Source of the DNA: Symsagittifera roscoffensis
Lineage: Eukaryota > Xenacoelomorpha > Acoela > Convolutidae
Assembly: GCF_963678635.1 (NCBI RefSeq)
Contig: NC_087062.1
Location: 73,249,345-73,313,344 of the forward strand
Reading direction: 5' to 3'
Length of the DNA: 64,000 nucleotides
Shown here piece after piece: positions 22,094 through 32,289 of this stretch (position 1 is its first letter; every line of letters begins with the position of its first letter). The position numbers and the translations under genes were made by a program. The notes beneath the pieces were generated by a model, which searched no databases, was not told where the DNA came from, and was given only the letters and a program-made list of their open reading frames with translations.

Positions 22094-23563
22094 GTAAAAC
22101 AAACAGAATTCTATGAGCGATTAGAAGACAAGCAGGCTAACCAAGCAGAGATCAAAGACGGATTTTCATTCATAGATAAGGAGTCCTACGATAAACTACC
22201 ACTCACTAGGTGGCTGGACAAGTCAGGGCATCCCATACCAGGACACCCTGAGCTTCTGGTGGAGACGGCCGCTGAGATAAAAGTTTTGGCCAGGGGTTAG
22301 CCCGTTCCGCTGGATCTGCTAGTCCGATCCAATCTGGTACAGCAAGAGCTTACCAGGTTGGGTATAAACAGCATAGCCCTGCTAAATAGGACAGTGAACG
22401 TGGTGCCGGACGCCATGGGGAAGTTCCATGACTTGCTAGATAGAGAAGTGGAGAGGCATGATCGTGAGTGGATAGAGGCCATGCAGCGGTTGACAATCAC
22501 TGAGAGAATAGAGAAAAGGCCAGTGACCATTCGCAGTCGAGGTGTTGAACGGGATTACCGGTCGATAGTGAACCAGCTGGTGAATTTGATGCCGAGGGGT
22601 GTCTTGTTGAGGACTTCGTTCACAGAACATAGGACATCGACCCAGGTCCAAGCCACTGAAGAAGTCAGAGTCAAGTACAAATCCAGCTTCACGAGAAGAG
22701 TACATTTCACGAATGCAAGGGAAGAGTATGAGCCGAGCTCGCATTGTTCATCTGGGGACGAGACAATGTCGGGGGAGTCAGGCACCATCGAGCCCGTCCA
22801 AGACAACTTGTCGGGGGAGACGATGTTAGTTCAACCAAGGGACAAAATGTTGTCCGGTGAGTCGGATTCAAAGCAACCGAGGGACAGAATTTTGTCCGGG
22901 GAGTCGAGAAACATCACAGACAGATTGGAGCATGATGACGTGGAATCCATCGGCTCGAGTGATCCAGGTAGAATACATCTGAGACTATTTCTGATTCTGA
23001 TGTTTCGGATTTTGCGATTCATTCCTTGTTGGTGGAATGGAAACAGCGCGGGCTGGACCGGGAAATGCATAAAGACCAGGACGGAGACAGGTACACCTCG
23101 ATGAGGATGGCACTGTAGTGGACAATGCCGCCGATGAGCTCGAACTGATAGCAGTGTGGAAACGCCCAACCATATTACTACCACATGGTACAGTCGTCCA
23201 TACCAATCTGGAGCCATCTGTGCAGGAAGCAACACCTTTGAAGAAGATATGGTGTGTCAAGTTGATTGATGATGCCCATGCCACGGAGGTAATAAACGGA
23301 CAATTGAACGTGGTAAAGACGTATGTGAAAGCCAAATACCGGCTGTCGGATCTCCTCAGGGCTCAACGAAAAAATAGAATGACGAGCACTCTGAAGTGAT
23401 GGATCGAGAGTGGAGCACCTGGCAAAGGAGATTTAGAGGAGGACAGCTATAAGATCTTGAAGCAATCTTACATGAAGAGAAAGGATTTGTTGTATCTGAA
23501 AAAAGACGGAATCGTAGCCTGTAAACGCAAGGAAGAGGAAAAAGTCCTTTACAAGTATAGTTC
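22094..23563 (+). pseudogene. Copy D pol linker
   Basis: This corresponds to the linker in A and C, in frames 22358-23104, 23118-23399 and 23457 onward, with the 42-bp motif series at 22767, 22809, 22851 and 22893. Unlike A and C it is not cut at the AGTTC junction. The frame runs on into the integrase zinc domain, which shows what the uninterrupted element looks like. Confidence 0.85.
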
Positions 23564-24660
23564 AATAGTGTTACCACAGTTATACCAGACCAAATTGCTC
23601 TTTTGTTCAAATGATCATATGGGCCATCAAGGCGTGGAAAAAGTGTATAACAGGATACAGAAACGACTCGAATGGCCTGTTTTGAAGAAGGCTTGTGAAA
23701 AGTGGATCTCTGCATGCTTGTCGTGTCAACAGACGAAGGACTCCAGAAAACTAAGGTTCCACTTGCAGTCAATAGAGTCATCGGTATTCAATCAAGTAGT
23801 GCAAAATGATCATCAGTTGATATGCATGACAGCCGCGGTCTACAATCAGGTGCTGGTAATCATATATCTTTTCGAGAATATGCAGAGGCAGCCCCCTGCA
23901 TGACAGCATCAGCGGAATAAACGTGCGACCACTTGATAAATGTGTGGATAGCGAGACAGGGCTGCCCCATTACATTCCAATCAGTCAATGGCAAAGCATT
24001 CGTGGGTAATCTCACGAGGGAGTTAATGAAGAGGTCGCAGGTGGCACAGGCCCATTCGACCACTTATCACCCACAAACGAATGGCCTAGTTGAAAGGCAA
24101 AACTGCACGTTGGTATCCATGTTGAAAGTTTATTGCTCACGCTTCCTTGATGACTGGGATAGACACTTGCCGCAAGTGATGGGCGCTTACAATAGCACAG
24201 AGCATTCCACCACGGGAATAAGTCCGCATATGATGCTAACTGGTCATGAAAAAGCTCTCTTCCGTTTACGTTCCTCTACCCTTAGTATGAAGGGAAGAAA
24301 ACAGCACCTCAAACTTACTTGTGTGATGTTATTAGAAGGCAGCAGGACCTCAATGATTTATGCAGTAGGAACACGCAACAGGCGCAAATCAGACAAAAAA
24401 GGAGATTTGATTTAAAAAAAAGACTGCAGATGCAAAAGCCTACTCGGTTGGCGATAACTTCTGGGTGTTCCGGGAAGTTGTTCCACCAAAAGGAACTAAA
24501 AATTACTGAAAAAATGGCGTGGTCCATTTCAAAAAACAGAAGTGCACCAGGGAGGTCGTTTTTATCGATTGAGCACCAGGCGAGCTCATTACGAAAACAT
24601 CAAACCGCACAATGCCTCATCAGAGGACTGGTGCATCCCAGCTGACATGCAAGAGGGAGA
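23564..24660 (+). pseudogene. Copy D integrase, catalytic Asp replaced by Val
   Basis: Integrase would insert the cDNA. The N-terminal HHCC domain is in frame 23457-23903 (DHMGHQGVEK, then CEKWISACLSC). After a frameshift the core is in frame 23933-24415. The second catalytic residue, Asp in the SDHGKAF motif of element E, is Val here (SVNGKAF, 23984-23986); the final Glu is present (VERQN, 24092-24094). The C-terminal part is in frames 24319-24645 and 24542-24660 and includes a WRGPF (GPY/F-like) module followed by GRFYRLSTRRAHYENIKPH. Loss of the Asp means the enzyme is dead. Confidence 0.9.
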
Positions 24661-25397
24661 TTACTTGATAGTCGACCCTGCTTGTCAAGTGAATGAAAGA
24701 AGTACGCGCGACAAAAACGACGGGAATGAGGTGGTAGATAATTGCGATCTGCCATTGGATCTGGAGTTGACCGAGCGAGTGGAGGTGGACGGTTAAACTC
24801 TACCTTATGCCGAAGAGGACTGGGACTGCCCAGAACAAACTAAAATTGACAAAAGGGTACAGCCTGACCTTCCTTTCACCATGGAGACACGGCAGGGCAA
24901 GAAAGGAAGGAACAAGAAAAAATACAACCCGTATGGCGAGGATTTTGTCGTAGACAGGATAGTTTTAAGCGATATGATGAACTCGCTGGTGGGACTGGAT
25001 GAAGTAGCGGTGCCACAAGAAATCGACTTAGTCAATGATTTGGATCAGGAATGGATCGACGATCGCTCCGAACCAGAAGTAGAGTTCGAACCAGAGGTGG
25101 AGCAGTCTCAAGAGCAAGAATTAACAAGTTTGCGTGTGCTAGAATGGCTCCACGATCTGCCGGCAGATCCTAAATAGACAATCTTGACGATTCAGGATGT
25201 CGATAAAGACGGCATCAAATACATCAACCATGACAAAACCGAGTCCAACTAGGTCGCTCCAGATGGTCCTCTACGCGTTCCGGGATTCAACTTCAATCTG
25301 CTCAATTTTGGGCAATCGACAGGGACTTCGATGGATATTTTTGTCCGGGAAATGGAGGTAGGACTCACCCACACCAAAACTCTGATCATAAAAAAAT
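24661..25397 (+). pseudogene. Post-integrase acidic module of copy D, unknown function
   Basis: The frame continues from integrase into an acidic region (VNERSTRDKNDGNE), then an 88-270-type open frame 24881-25177 with a YNPYGEDFVVDRI motif, ending in LRVLEWLHDLP. A further segment at 25200-25390 has an LRVPGFNFNLLNF motif followed by STGTSMDIFV. Element E has counterparts in the same order (EKGTREKNDGNE, YRDDFLIDKI, LRILEWMRDV, then STGTMMLNVI), so this is a shared module downstream of integrase. No known domain was recognised. It carries several stops and shifts. Confidence 0.75.
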
Positions 25398-25950
25398 AAA
25401 ATCGGCAAGGGAATCCGGAAACTGGAAACGGAGGGTGAGAACGCTAAAAAACCACCTTTTGAACGAATGTTTGAATCCTATTTTGATCTACCAAACTACT
25501 ATTCAAACAATGTCCTCATAACGGACAGCGATTTCATATTCACGGAAGGTACATGCGCTAAAGCGATAACTGCGGCTGTAAGCTTCAAAATAGCACTAGC
25601 GGCTGACTTTAAGAGAGAGTATAAGAATATCGAGTTTTTATGGAAACAGAGGCCTGGTGTGGGAGGGATGATATCGCTGCCCCCTGTTGCATCACAAATA
25701 CCAGGGAAAAATTTTTGTTTTCTGGTCACTAAGGCCACTGAGATAAGCAACACGTGAATCCAGAGAGCCTGGTATTGGCCTTGACTCGACTTAGGGATTT
25801 TCTGGTTGAGAGAGGTGTGACCTCCCTCTTGTTACCAGTCTATGATCCCAATAGGGAAAAGCTACATCCGAGAGAGTTATATGCCCTTGTACACGTGAAA
25901 CTGACATAGAGCTTTACTTACCTGAATAGTACTATCTGAGCATATGCTAG
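25398..25950 (+). pseudogene. Macro-domain (ADP-ribose-binding type) cargo module of copy D
   Basis: Macro domains bind or hydrolyse ADP-ribose derivatives. Frame 25467-25757 reads TEGTCAKAITAAVSFKIALA followed by ADFKREY, then GVGGMISLPP and NFCFLVTKATE. After a frameshift near 25755 coding continues as NPESLVLALTRLRDFL and GVTSLLLPVYDPN. This order resembles the Alc1/Poa1p-like macro fold: the Ala-Ser-DF start, a VG strand, a LVTK strand, a helix with ALxxLxxF, and a GVxSLxxP strand. A last shift leads to a stop at 25948-25950. Known: the family acts on ADP-ribosylated substrates. Inferred: the retroelement captured it to counter or use host ADP-ribosylation. Fold assignment is by eye. Confidence 0.65.
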
Positions 25951-26319
25951 GAATTTTATTCGGCGATAAGTGGTTTCTATTGCGTTCACTTTATAGGCAT
26001 TAGGATTAAGTTTTAGTTTAGCTACTAGGGATTATGTTTTTATGTAATAGTGTGAATATGTGATGTTTATGTGTTATTTTATTGTTAGGGTATGTTTGAT
26101 GTGATTTCTATATCCTAGAGACCTCGAACACTCCAGGTACTGAAAGTGACAGCGCTCATTTGTGTTATCTTGATAAGATTGCAGGTGGACGATCCAACTT
26201 AATGCTTGTTTTTAAATCAAGAACGAAAGAGAATTTCAATAGATAGTTTTTAAGAAAGACGTGATTGATGTTTTATCCTGGAAATGGAGCGGCATGAAAT
26301 GACGGTTTTAAGTCGTGAC
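25951..26319 (+). other. AT-rich gap between macro and SGNH modules
   Basis: No open frame of note and no match to E. It may be a decayed intergenic spacer or the scar of a deletion that removed the N-terminal half of the SGNH module. Confidence 0.4.
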
Positions 26320-26740
26320 TTGCTTTTTAGATCTTGATTGATCCAATTGGTCTGCCTTCTGAACGAACTGATGGAGAAATACAGTCCCAGACTTGTAGTG
26401 CTGTGCACGAGTCCGCAGAACCCGGAGGTGGGTACGCCGGTGGCAGATTTTATGAATGGCAACGTGATCCGGTGGAACGAGATGACCCGCACTATGGTGA
26501 GAAAAAGTTCCAGCGAGCTGTGAATCATGGATCTTGAAAATATGCTGCGCATGATTGATCATCTCGCGCTCAACAGAGATGGGATACACTTCAACACCCA
26601 GCAAGGGAGACGCTGGATAAACTACGTGTTCCAGACACGGATAAGGGAAATGGAGCAAGAATTGAGGACAACCGACTCACTGGCTCGGACCAGTTCGACT
26701 GGAGGAGGTAGAGTGAGGGGCAACGTGCCGGAAACAAAAC
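26320..26740 (+). pseudogene. SGNH-hydrolase C-terminal fragment, copy D
   Basis: SGNH/GDSL hydrolases are esterases or lipases with four conserved blocks. Here only the second half is present: frame 26338-26523 has a PRLVVLCTSPQNPEVG strand, a stop, and then 26527-26748 has LNRDGIHFNTQQGRRWIN, which fits the block V DxxH motif. The equivalent in E (SSDGIHFDRPKDVEWLN) is in an SGNH domain with a GTND block III. The GDS-type block I is missing. The frame runs to the break at 26738-26745, where the minus-strand LTR of E starts. Confidence 0.65.
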
Positions 26741-27265
26741 AATTGTAAAACACACTCAAGAAAACAAAGTTGGGTACTCACATACCAGCCCACTCGAGAT
26801 TTGAGTAACTAAGATATAAAGCAACTCTAGTATTGATGGGTAATTAAGTTTATTTCGAGAAGTTTGTAATGAATCAGTTTTAGAACAAGAAATAAGTTTT
26901 TGGTCTGGACCATTGGGAGATTTCGGTTGTTCACCTTTCCACCGAAGGTTCACTCTGGTCCACTTGAATTTATTCTCCTTTTACTGGTGATTACTTTTTG
27001 TCTTCTGTCAAGTATAAGTCAGCTCTACTCTCGTTCGATTTATGTATCGGAAATTGTGAATAGCAATTTCCCGCTGCTATTTTTGATTACTTTCCCGCGA
27101 TCGTAGTTCGATTGTTCTGATCTTGTATTTCTGAGATTTTCAGTTGCAGCGAGAAATTTGAGCTTGACAGGTTCATATCGAATTTTTGAAAAAATCCATT
27201 TCACCCCAAAATCATGTTGTTCGTATTGCTCAAGGTCAAACTCCCAAATCTGACCGACTGGCACA
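26738..27265 (-). repeat. Truncated 3' LTR of element E
   Basis: Direct repeat of 46775-47301 (same orientation). On the minus strand it starts TGTGCCAGTCGGTCAG and is cut off after about 528 of 882 bp, where D sequence begins. The F LTR starts alike at 54197. Confidence 0.85.
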
Positions 27266-27324
27266 TACTCCCCGGACTCAAGATCGATGTCCTCATCGCG
27301 TGTCACACTATCGCTAAACAGCAA
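27040..27324 (-). CDS. Last ORF of element E, reading across the PPT into the 3' LTR
   Basis: This 94-codon open frame begins in internal sequence (DEDIDLESGEY) and crosses the purine tract and LTR start without a stop. It continues as VPVGQIWEFDLEQYEQHDFG inside the LTR. The 5' LTR of E keeps this frame open over about 90 codons (47300-47028), and F encodes VPVGHVWKFDLERHE from its LTR start. This suggests that the C-terminus of the last element protein is LTR-encoded. No domain is recognised. The true start is unknown. Confidence 0.5.
   Translation of the reverse strand: MLFSDSVTRDEDIDLESGEYVPVGQIWEFDLEQYEQHDFGVKWIFSKIRYEPVKLKFLAATENLRNTRSEQSNYDRGKVIKNSSGKLLFTISDT
27266..27278 (-). promoter_or_regulatory. 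Polypurine tract of element E
   Basis: AGTCCGGGGAGTA directly precedes the TG start of the LTR on the minus strand. The last 12 bases are identical to those before the H LTR at 47780. The tract would prime plus-strand DNA synthesis. It contains CC, so it is an unusual polypurine tract. Confidence 0.6.
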
Positions 27325-27666
27325 TCAAAATCTGCATATACCTGCACCTTAAATTTTTGCTTAGTAAGCTAATGATTTAAATTTTCTTTTGTCCTAATTA
27401 ATCAGGAAATTGTCATGCAGCATTTTGATTTATATAATAAAAATAGTATTTTAATAACAATATTTCGTTTTGTTCGCACTTTTCCTTCCCTCTCAAGACT
27501 CAATACTCAAAATTCCCCACTGAGCTCCTGCTCATTTCGCGTTCTTCAGCTTTGAGGTGCTGGGCCCTGATGCGCTTGACACCGTAATCTGCCTTAGCAG
27601 TGATTCCTCATCATCGGAGCTGATCACGATCTCTTACCAAGCCTTTAATTGTTCGTAAGATCGCAT
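27325..27666 (-). other. AT-rich stretch near the E 3' end
   Basis: No recognisable coding sequence. There are short broken minus-strand frames near 27480-27660 and a TATAATAAAAATA-rich patch near 27433-27460. Confidence 0.4.
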
Positions 27667-28244
27667 CTACTCCCTCTGTTCCTGCAACCTCTTCGCTTGG
27701 TTTCGCAAACCCTCCTTTTTCGATTCCCTATTCAAGCAAAAGGATTTATGAAGACTCAGGCTCACGTTCTTTGCCAAGTCCTCTTCTAGTATTAATTCCT
27801 TCGCCTTGGTATTATCTCTGGACACTCTACCAACTCTTTTCGCGTCGTATTCGCATTTCGTAGGGTCAGCAAAGGTCTCTTGAAGGCTTCCGGTCCTATC
27901 TATGCCAGGAACTCTCGGTGTTTTTTCTGATGCTTTTTCATGTGGTCTTTCGTCACCATATACAACCAAGATGTCAATGTCGCTCGAAACCACGGGAAGA
28001 ATCTTATGCGGCTCCTTACGTGCCTGACCTCAATCTGTATGGCGAACACCTTGCACGCAGTCTCAAACAACTCAAGTCTCCAGCTATAATCGATGGCGTA
28101 TATTGACTCAGCCGTCGGTGTCTTCGACTCCCGATATTTCGTTACGTTCTCCTCGATCCATCGTAACGCCAGTATTGTGCTTACCACCAAGAGAGTCGCC
28201 TTCTGCCGGTGATCAGGTAATCCGATCGACCGAATTTCTTCCAC
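27667..28244 (-). pseudogene. Element E cargo protein fragment, unknown
   Basis: Two minus-strand frames, 28244-27900 and 27993-27667, overlap and look like one protein split by a frameshift. The first has a TLLVVSTILALRWIEENV segment, the second a charged, basic C-terminal tail ending RNQAKRLQEQRE. No known domain, signal peptide or clear membrane segment is seen. It is assigned to E because it has the same strand and lies between integrase and the 3' LTR. Confidence 0.5.
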
Positions 28245-28271
28245 GTCCCATTCTAAGCAGAGGTTTGCATG

Positions 28272-28970
28272 TTATGGGTACCACACCGTCTGAGCCAGGT
28301 AATGACATGGGCATTCCCCATGTGTAATATGGATGCTCCGGAGATTGCATTCTCCCGAAGCTTCCAGCAGAGGTTCCAACTCCATCATCTTCTCATGCAT
28401 CGCATCATTCTCCTCCAGGTTTGGGGCACTATTCATGGGTTTCCCGATTATGTTCTGCCTCTCGAAGTCACTCGAGTTTTCACCTTCCAAATCAAAAAGT
28501 TCTTCCCCCCAGATCTCACTCAAGTCATATCTTTGTTCACTTGGCACCGTCCCCAGGATTTTCCTCAACAGTTTGTGTCAGTGGTGCGACATTCGAGCCA
28601 GTCGTACACACGTACCGAAGGCTTTGTCTATTAGTATCCTCTGACTGGATACCTCCACCATCGCCATATGTAATGGATAGTGGCTTCCATATAGGTTCGC
28701 CATTACTGATCCTACTAGTGACTTCGCATTTACTGGCAGACCATAGGCTTCACTCACGGGAACTCCCTTTTCCGCCTCAAGACCAACCTTCCACCCTCTG
28801 ATGTACTTCTGGTTTATTTGCAATGCCCCAGGCCATGACTCCACACTCACTGCTGTCACCAAGTGGTGCTCGGACTGCAGCATCTCCAGTGACTGAAGAC
28901 TGCACATCCTCGTGAAGAATCCTAAAGCCGTTGCTATGTTCACAGTAGTGTTCGTATAACACTCAGCCAC
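28272..28970 (-). pseudogene. Element E cargo protein fragment, unknown
   Basis: Frames 28970-28578 and 28568-28272 run on the minus strand, close together in different frames. The first contains GALQINQKYIRGWKVGLEAE and SLVGSVMANLYGSHYPLHMA; the second is acidic (WGEELFDLEGENSSDFERQ). No family was recognised. Plus-strand frames here (for example 28421-28801) are shadows. Confidence 0.5.
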
Positions 28971-29078
28971 TATTTGTACTTCACTCTTTTCTCTTTCTGT
29001 GATGTCGCCAATCCAAGCGACTACGTCTTCTCTCTGGAACGACTGTATTCTGACACATGATCGCCCATCACAATTGTG

Positions 29079-30098
29079 CTATCCGTTTCCACGCGTCAGG
29101 TCAAGGCAACTACCCGGTTCCATCTTCTTCACTGATCCTAGCTTATTCGTAGTTTCGCCCGACTCTTTGCTCTGAGGCAAGATCAGCTTGTGCGCTACAT
29201 TCAGTGTTCCCAGGTCCTCGTCTTTCGTCGGTGCTAGCCTCACTCGCTTCGTGACCTCTTCAATCAGGCTTGCGTGGAGATGCGGGCACCAGGAAGGCCT
29301 CAGCAACTTCCAAACCACTCCTAGGTTCGTAATCAGCATGCCATTTCCATTTCCCATTTTCAATTTGACTCTCTTGTTCGAGCGCGGCACGCTTATCACC
29401 TTGGGCAACTTCTCAAGAATCAAGCCTAAGCTCGGCTTCTCTCTTTCCACCGGATCAATCTCAATTATCTTCTCCGTCCAAATTTTTAACAGCTCCGTGA
29501 CTTCGTGGTTCCTGTGAGCGCTCCCGGCCTCTAAATCCAAGAAAGGGTTGTACGCTATCCCCATTGTTCCAGATACATATTGATATTCTCCACGTTTGTT
29601 GGGTCTCGAGTACTCTCCAACCAAGGCTAAGTAACGATGCACGTCATCTCCCTCTTCAAATTTCTTGTTGTAGAATCTTCGTATCTCGTCAAGTTCTCCA
29701 TGATTCTCTAGAGACTGCCTGGAGCTGTCTTCCTTCTCTATTCCAGTACTCCGGTACACGTTCAGGATGACCGTGGAGATTCTCCTTTCCATAGTCTTAC
29801 TTCCGATGGCTTTCTGCTGACACACTTGGATGGTACTGTTGGTCACCACGGACATTATCCACCTCAAGAAACAAGTAGCATCTTTCCTCCTTGCCAGACT
29901 CAAACCTGAATTATCATTGGCGACGTGCTGCATCAGCATTTGATAAACCTCCAGATTCTTGCCGCCCAGCTTCAACTTGTCCTGTGAAGTCAACATCTTC
30001 AGCTCTATTCCCACCAAGCTCCACGCGAACATCAGCTGTCCCGCTGTTCTGACGAAGGGATTTGCTATCAATGGCAACGCAGATGACGTTGTTCTCAT
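29079..30098 (-). CDS. Element E cargo ORF of 339 codons, unknown
   Basis: This is one of the longest uninterrupted frames in the E cargo region. It begins MRTTSSALPLIANPFVR and contains a FYNKKFEEGDDVHRYLALVG segment and a basic VISVPRSNKRVKLKMGNG stretch, ending in a Gly-Asn tail. No signal peptide, membrane helix or known catalytic motif is seen, so nothing supports an envelope protein. Preservation over 1 kb in an otherwise broken element suggests either late decay or selection. Start chosen as the first ATG of the frame; the ancestral protein may extend upstream as part of a polyprotein. Confidence 0.55.
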   Translation of the reverse strand: MRTTSSALPLIANPFVRTAGQLMFAWSLVGIELKMLTSQDKLKLGGKNLEVYQMLMQHVANDNSGLSLARRKDATCFLRWIMSVVTNSTIQVCQQKAIGSKTMERRISTVILNVYRSTGIEKEDSSRQSLENHGELDEIRRFYNKKFEEGDDVHRYLALVGEYSRPNKRGEYQYVSGTMGIAYNPFLDLEAGSAHRNHEVTELLKIWTEKIIEIDPVEREKPSLGLILEKLPKVISVPRSNKRVKLKMGNGNGMLITNLGVVWKLLRPSWCPHLHASLIEEVTKRVRLAPTKDEDLGTLNVAHKLILPQSKESGETTNKLGSVKKMEPGSCLDLTRGNG

Positions 30099-30194
30099 CG
30101 CTTCTTCGAAATAATCTCGTAGTAAGTTTTACCCAGTTTGTTTCAGTTGGCTCCCCAATTCTAACTTGTTAACCTCGGCTTTTTGCTGGGTAGC

Positions 30195-30719
30195 CTAATT
30201 GCGACGCTTGCTGGACACTCCGCGATCGAGTTTCTTCAGGCAGTCCTCCAGCTCCTTCACTGTCTCCAGAGCCACCCACCAGGGTCGAACGGTATTCCTC
30301 GTCGCAATCTTCTCAATAGGGTCGCTGGTCACTTGTTTCCCAGTAGCCTGGTGCTCGCTTGAGATCCACTCTTTGCCGACATCCACTTCCCACATTTGTC
30401 CGCTCGTTGAGCCCCGTTTCGTGTTTGCCTTCTGGGGTCTGAAGTCTTCTTCTGATGCCAATTTCGTCGTGACCTCCATCTCGTTCATCAGCTCGGCCAG
30501 CTTCCTTGTTTTGGAGCCGTCCTTGTAGGTTGCTGTCTTCCACCGCGCAAGAATCAGGGGAGCCGTCTCCCTTAGTTTCTTTTCAGATACCGCGTCTGCC
30601 GAGGGACTAATCAACTCCTCTGCCTCTCTCATCCTCTTCCGAGACTTTGCACCTTTACTTGGGGGCGTCGCCGCTATCATCACTGATTCGATGTCTTTGT
30701 ACTCGTCCATTCCTTCCAA
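30195..30719 (-). pseudogene. Element E cargo ORF of 174 codons, unknown
   Basis: Lysine-rich and charged, starting MEGMDEYKDIESVMIAATPP, with a KSRKRMREAEE basic patch that could be a nuclear-localisation-like signal and a C-terminal WWVALETVKELEDCLKKLD helix. It overlaps the next upstream frame (30970-30680) by about 40 bp, and together they were probably one reading frame. No family was recognised. Confidence 0.5.
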
Positions 30720-31172
30720 CTCTTGCCTCCCCCTACTCGAGCCTTAAGGATATTAGTATCTTTAATTAAATTACTAGCCTTAACCTTATCCTTCCTTTGG
30801 ATCTTAATTAATTTGTCAACAGTCTTTTGTTTCAGAGTAGAGCTGTCTTTACATTCGTCATCTTTAATCTTCTGCTCCGCTTCTCTCTGTTTGACCATCT
30901 TGCCAAACATCTCTTTCCTTGCCTTCTTGTCCAGTCCTCTGCCCATCAAGATGGGTTCCCCGAGCTTCACTACCGTTTTTCCATAGCTCTTCTTTGAAGT
31001 TCTCTAGGAGGGTCTCACTTTTCGTCTCCTGGTTAAAATCATTCAAGAATTCCCGCCACACCTTTTCATCCAGACTCCCTAAGAACATCCACTTGTTTCC
31101 TTCGAAAGTGTTCTTCTTACTCTCTTCGGCGCTCAAGAGTATCATCCCCATGTTGGAAGTTTCGCTGGTCAA
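30680..31172 (-). pseudogene. Element E cargo fragment, lysine-rich, unknown
   Basis: Frames 31172-30864 and 30970-30680 overlap and are separated by a frameshift. The first has FLGSLDEKVWREFLNDFNQE; the second is lysine-rich (RGLDKKARKEMFGKMVKQRE) and predicted helical. Function unknown. Confidence 0.5.
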
Positions 31173-31250
31173 GGGTAGTTCCAGGTTTTTGCGAGGGGAT
31201 GATGTCAGAGGCGGCGTGGCCGTGTTCGCCCAATCGTCTCCACTCAGGTC

Positions 31251-32275
31251 CTACATCAGTTTCTGAGTGGTGAACTCCTCCTCAGCTGGTTTCTGCTCAG
31301 GCGTATTGCCCACTTCCTTTTCTTCTCCTGCTTCACTGGGAGTTTCGTCCATGCTCTCCCCTTCTAACTCAGCTCGCCTTCTTTCAAGTACGTCTCTAAA
31401 CCTGCTTTCTACGGTACCGCTTCTCTTATCTCCAAGGGTGGCCACTGATAGGGGTGAGGGTGTAGCTGGGTCCTGCTTCTTGTATTCAGTTAGGGCTACA
31501 TATATGGAGCCCGCTGGGTCCAGATTTTTCTCTTCTTGCTTCATTTCCACTTGCTCTAGTCCGTAGTGCGACCGGTACTTTCTCGTGGTGAAGCTCAACT
31601 CGTATTTTATAGCGATATGTCCCTCCTCCACGATCATTCTCCCATCGTTCCAAACCGACAGCGTATTCTTCAGATCCGCTTGATCGAGCGTTCTCAAGAT
31701 ATCCCGAACTTCGCACTTTGGAGGCATTGAGCCCCTCATCTTCTCTGCTTGCGTGGTCCATGAGTTTATCTTGATGTCACAAGTGTGGAAGTAAACTGCT
31801 GCTGTATATCCGATGAATAAGGGGTCCCAGCGATCGGTTAACTCCTTCTGCTGTTTCTCCGCCGCGGCTCTTGCGTACAGGGATGAAACCACCAGTGGGC
31901 TATTCATCCCCAAGGTCATTCTCCTGACTATCGGGAACTCGGGAACGGCGGTGGGCAAAATCTCTTTCTCTAGTGTCATTTCTAGCTCCCTCTTCACCAG
32001 CTCGAAGCTCCCTTTCCACGCCGGGATTCTCAAGAATTCTCGTCTGTCTGCCGTCAAAGGACTCAATTTCCAGAACTTGGGGTAAGTTTCAATGGGGCCC
32101 CCACGTTTCTCCCCATTCTGCATTGCAGTTGTCCCCGGATAATGAACACTACTAAGTCGGGATCCTTGACCTTCCCGAAGAAGACCGTGTCACTCATTTG
32201 TGCCCTCAGCGCCTCTTGTCGGCACCCATTCAACGCCGTCCCATCTAGTACACTTATCAGACTCACGTGCACCAC
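31251..32275 (-). pseudogene. Element E cargo ORF of 290 codons plus upstream fragment, unknown
   Basis: Frame 32123-31251 contains FWKLSPLTADRREFLRIPAW, RWDPLFIGYTAAVYFHTCDI and a Ser/Glu-rich acidic tail (EAGEEKEVGNTPEQKPAEEE). The frame 32275-32063 just upstream (VSLISVLDGTALNGCRQEAL, DPDLVVFIIRGQLQC) overlaps it and is likely the N-terminal part, separated by a frameshift near 32090-32120. The architecture, a folded N-terminal part and disordered acidic tail, does not match a family I know. Confidence 0.5.
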
Positions 32276-32289
32276 TGAAACGGATGAAA

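Larger units (their letters stand above)
5799..26740 (+). mobile_element. Composite C-D Ty3/gypsy dimer (LTR, C without integrase, D with integrase and cargo)
   Basis: The order is 5' LTR 5799-6654, PBS 6667-6681, leader, copy C gag-PR-RT-RNase H-linker to 16625, then directly the gag leader of copy D and its gag-PR-RT-RNase H-linker-integrase, macro module and SGNH fragment. D ends where the truncated minus-strand LTR of element E begins. A remnant of a matching + strand LTR 3' end sits at 47302-47412, beyond E, consistent with E having inserted in the 3' LTR of D. That last link is an inference. Confidence 0.7.

Noticed and set aside
28269-28801. Plus-strand ORFs in 28269-28801 and 33989-34546
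   Set aside because: They are antisense shadows of the E cargo frames: no domains, and the minus-strand frames form a consistent series with integrase.
29079-30098. Envelope gene of an errantivirus-like element
   Set aside because: No signal peptide, fusion peptide or membrane-spanning segment was visible in any post-integrase frame.
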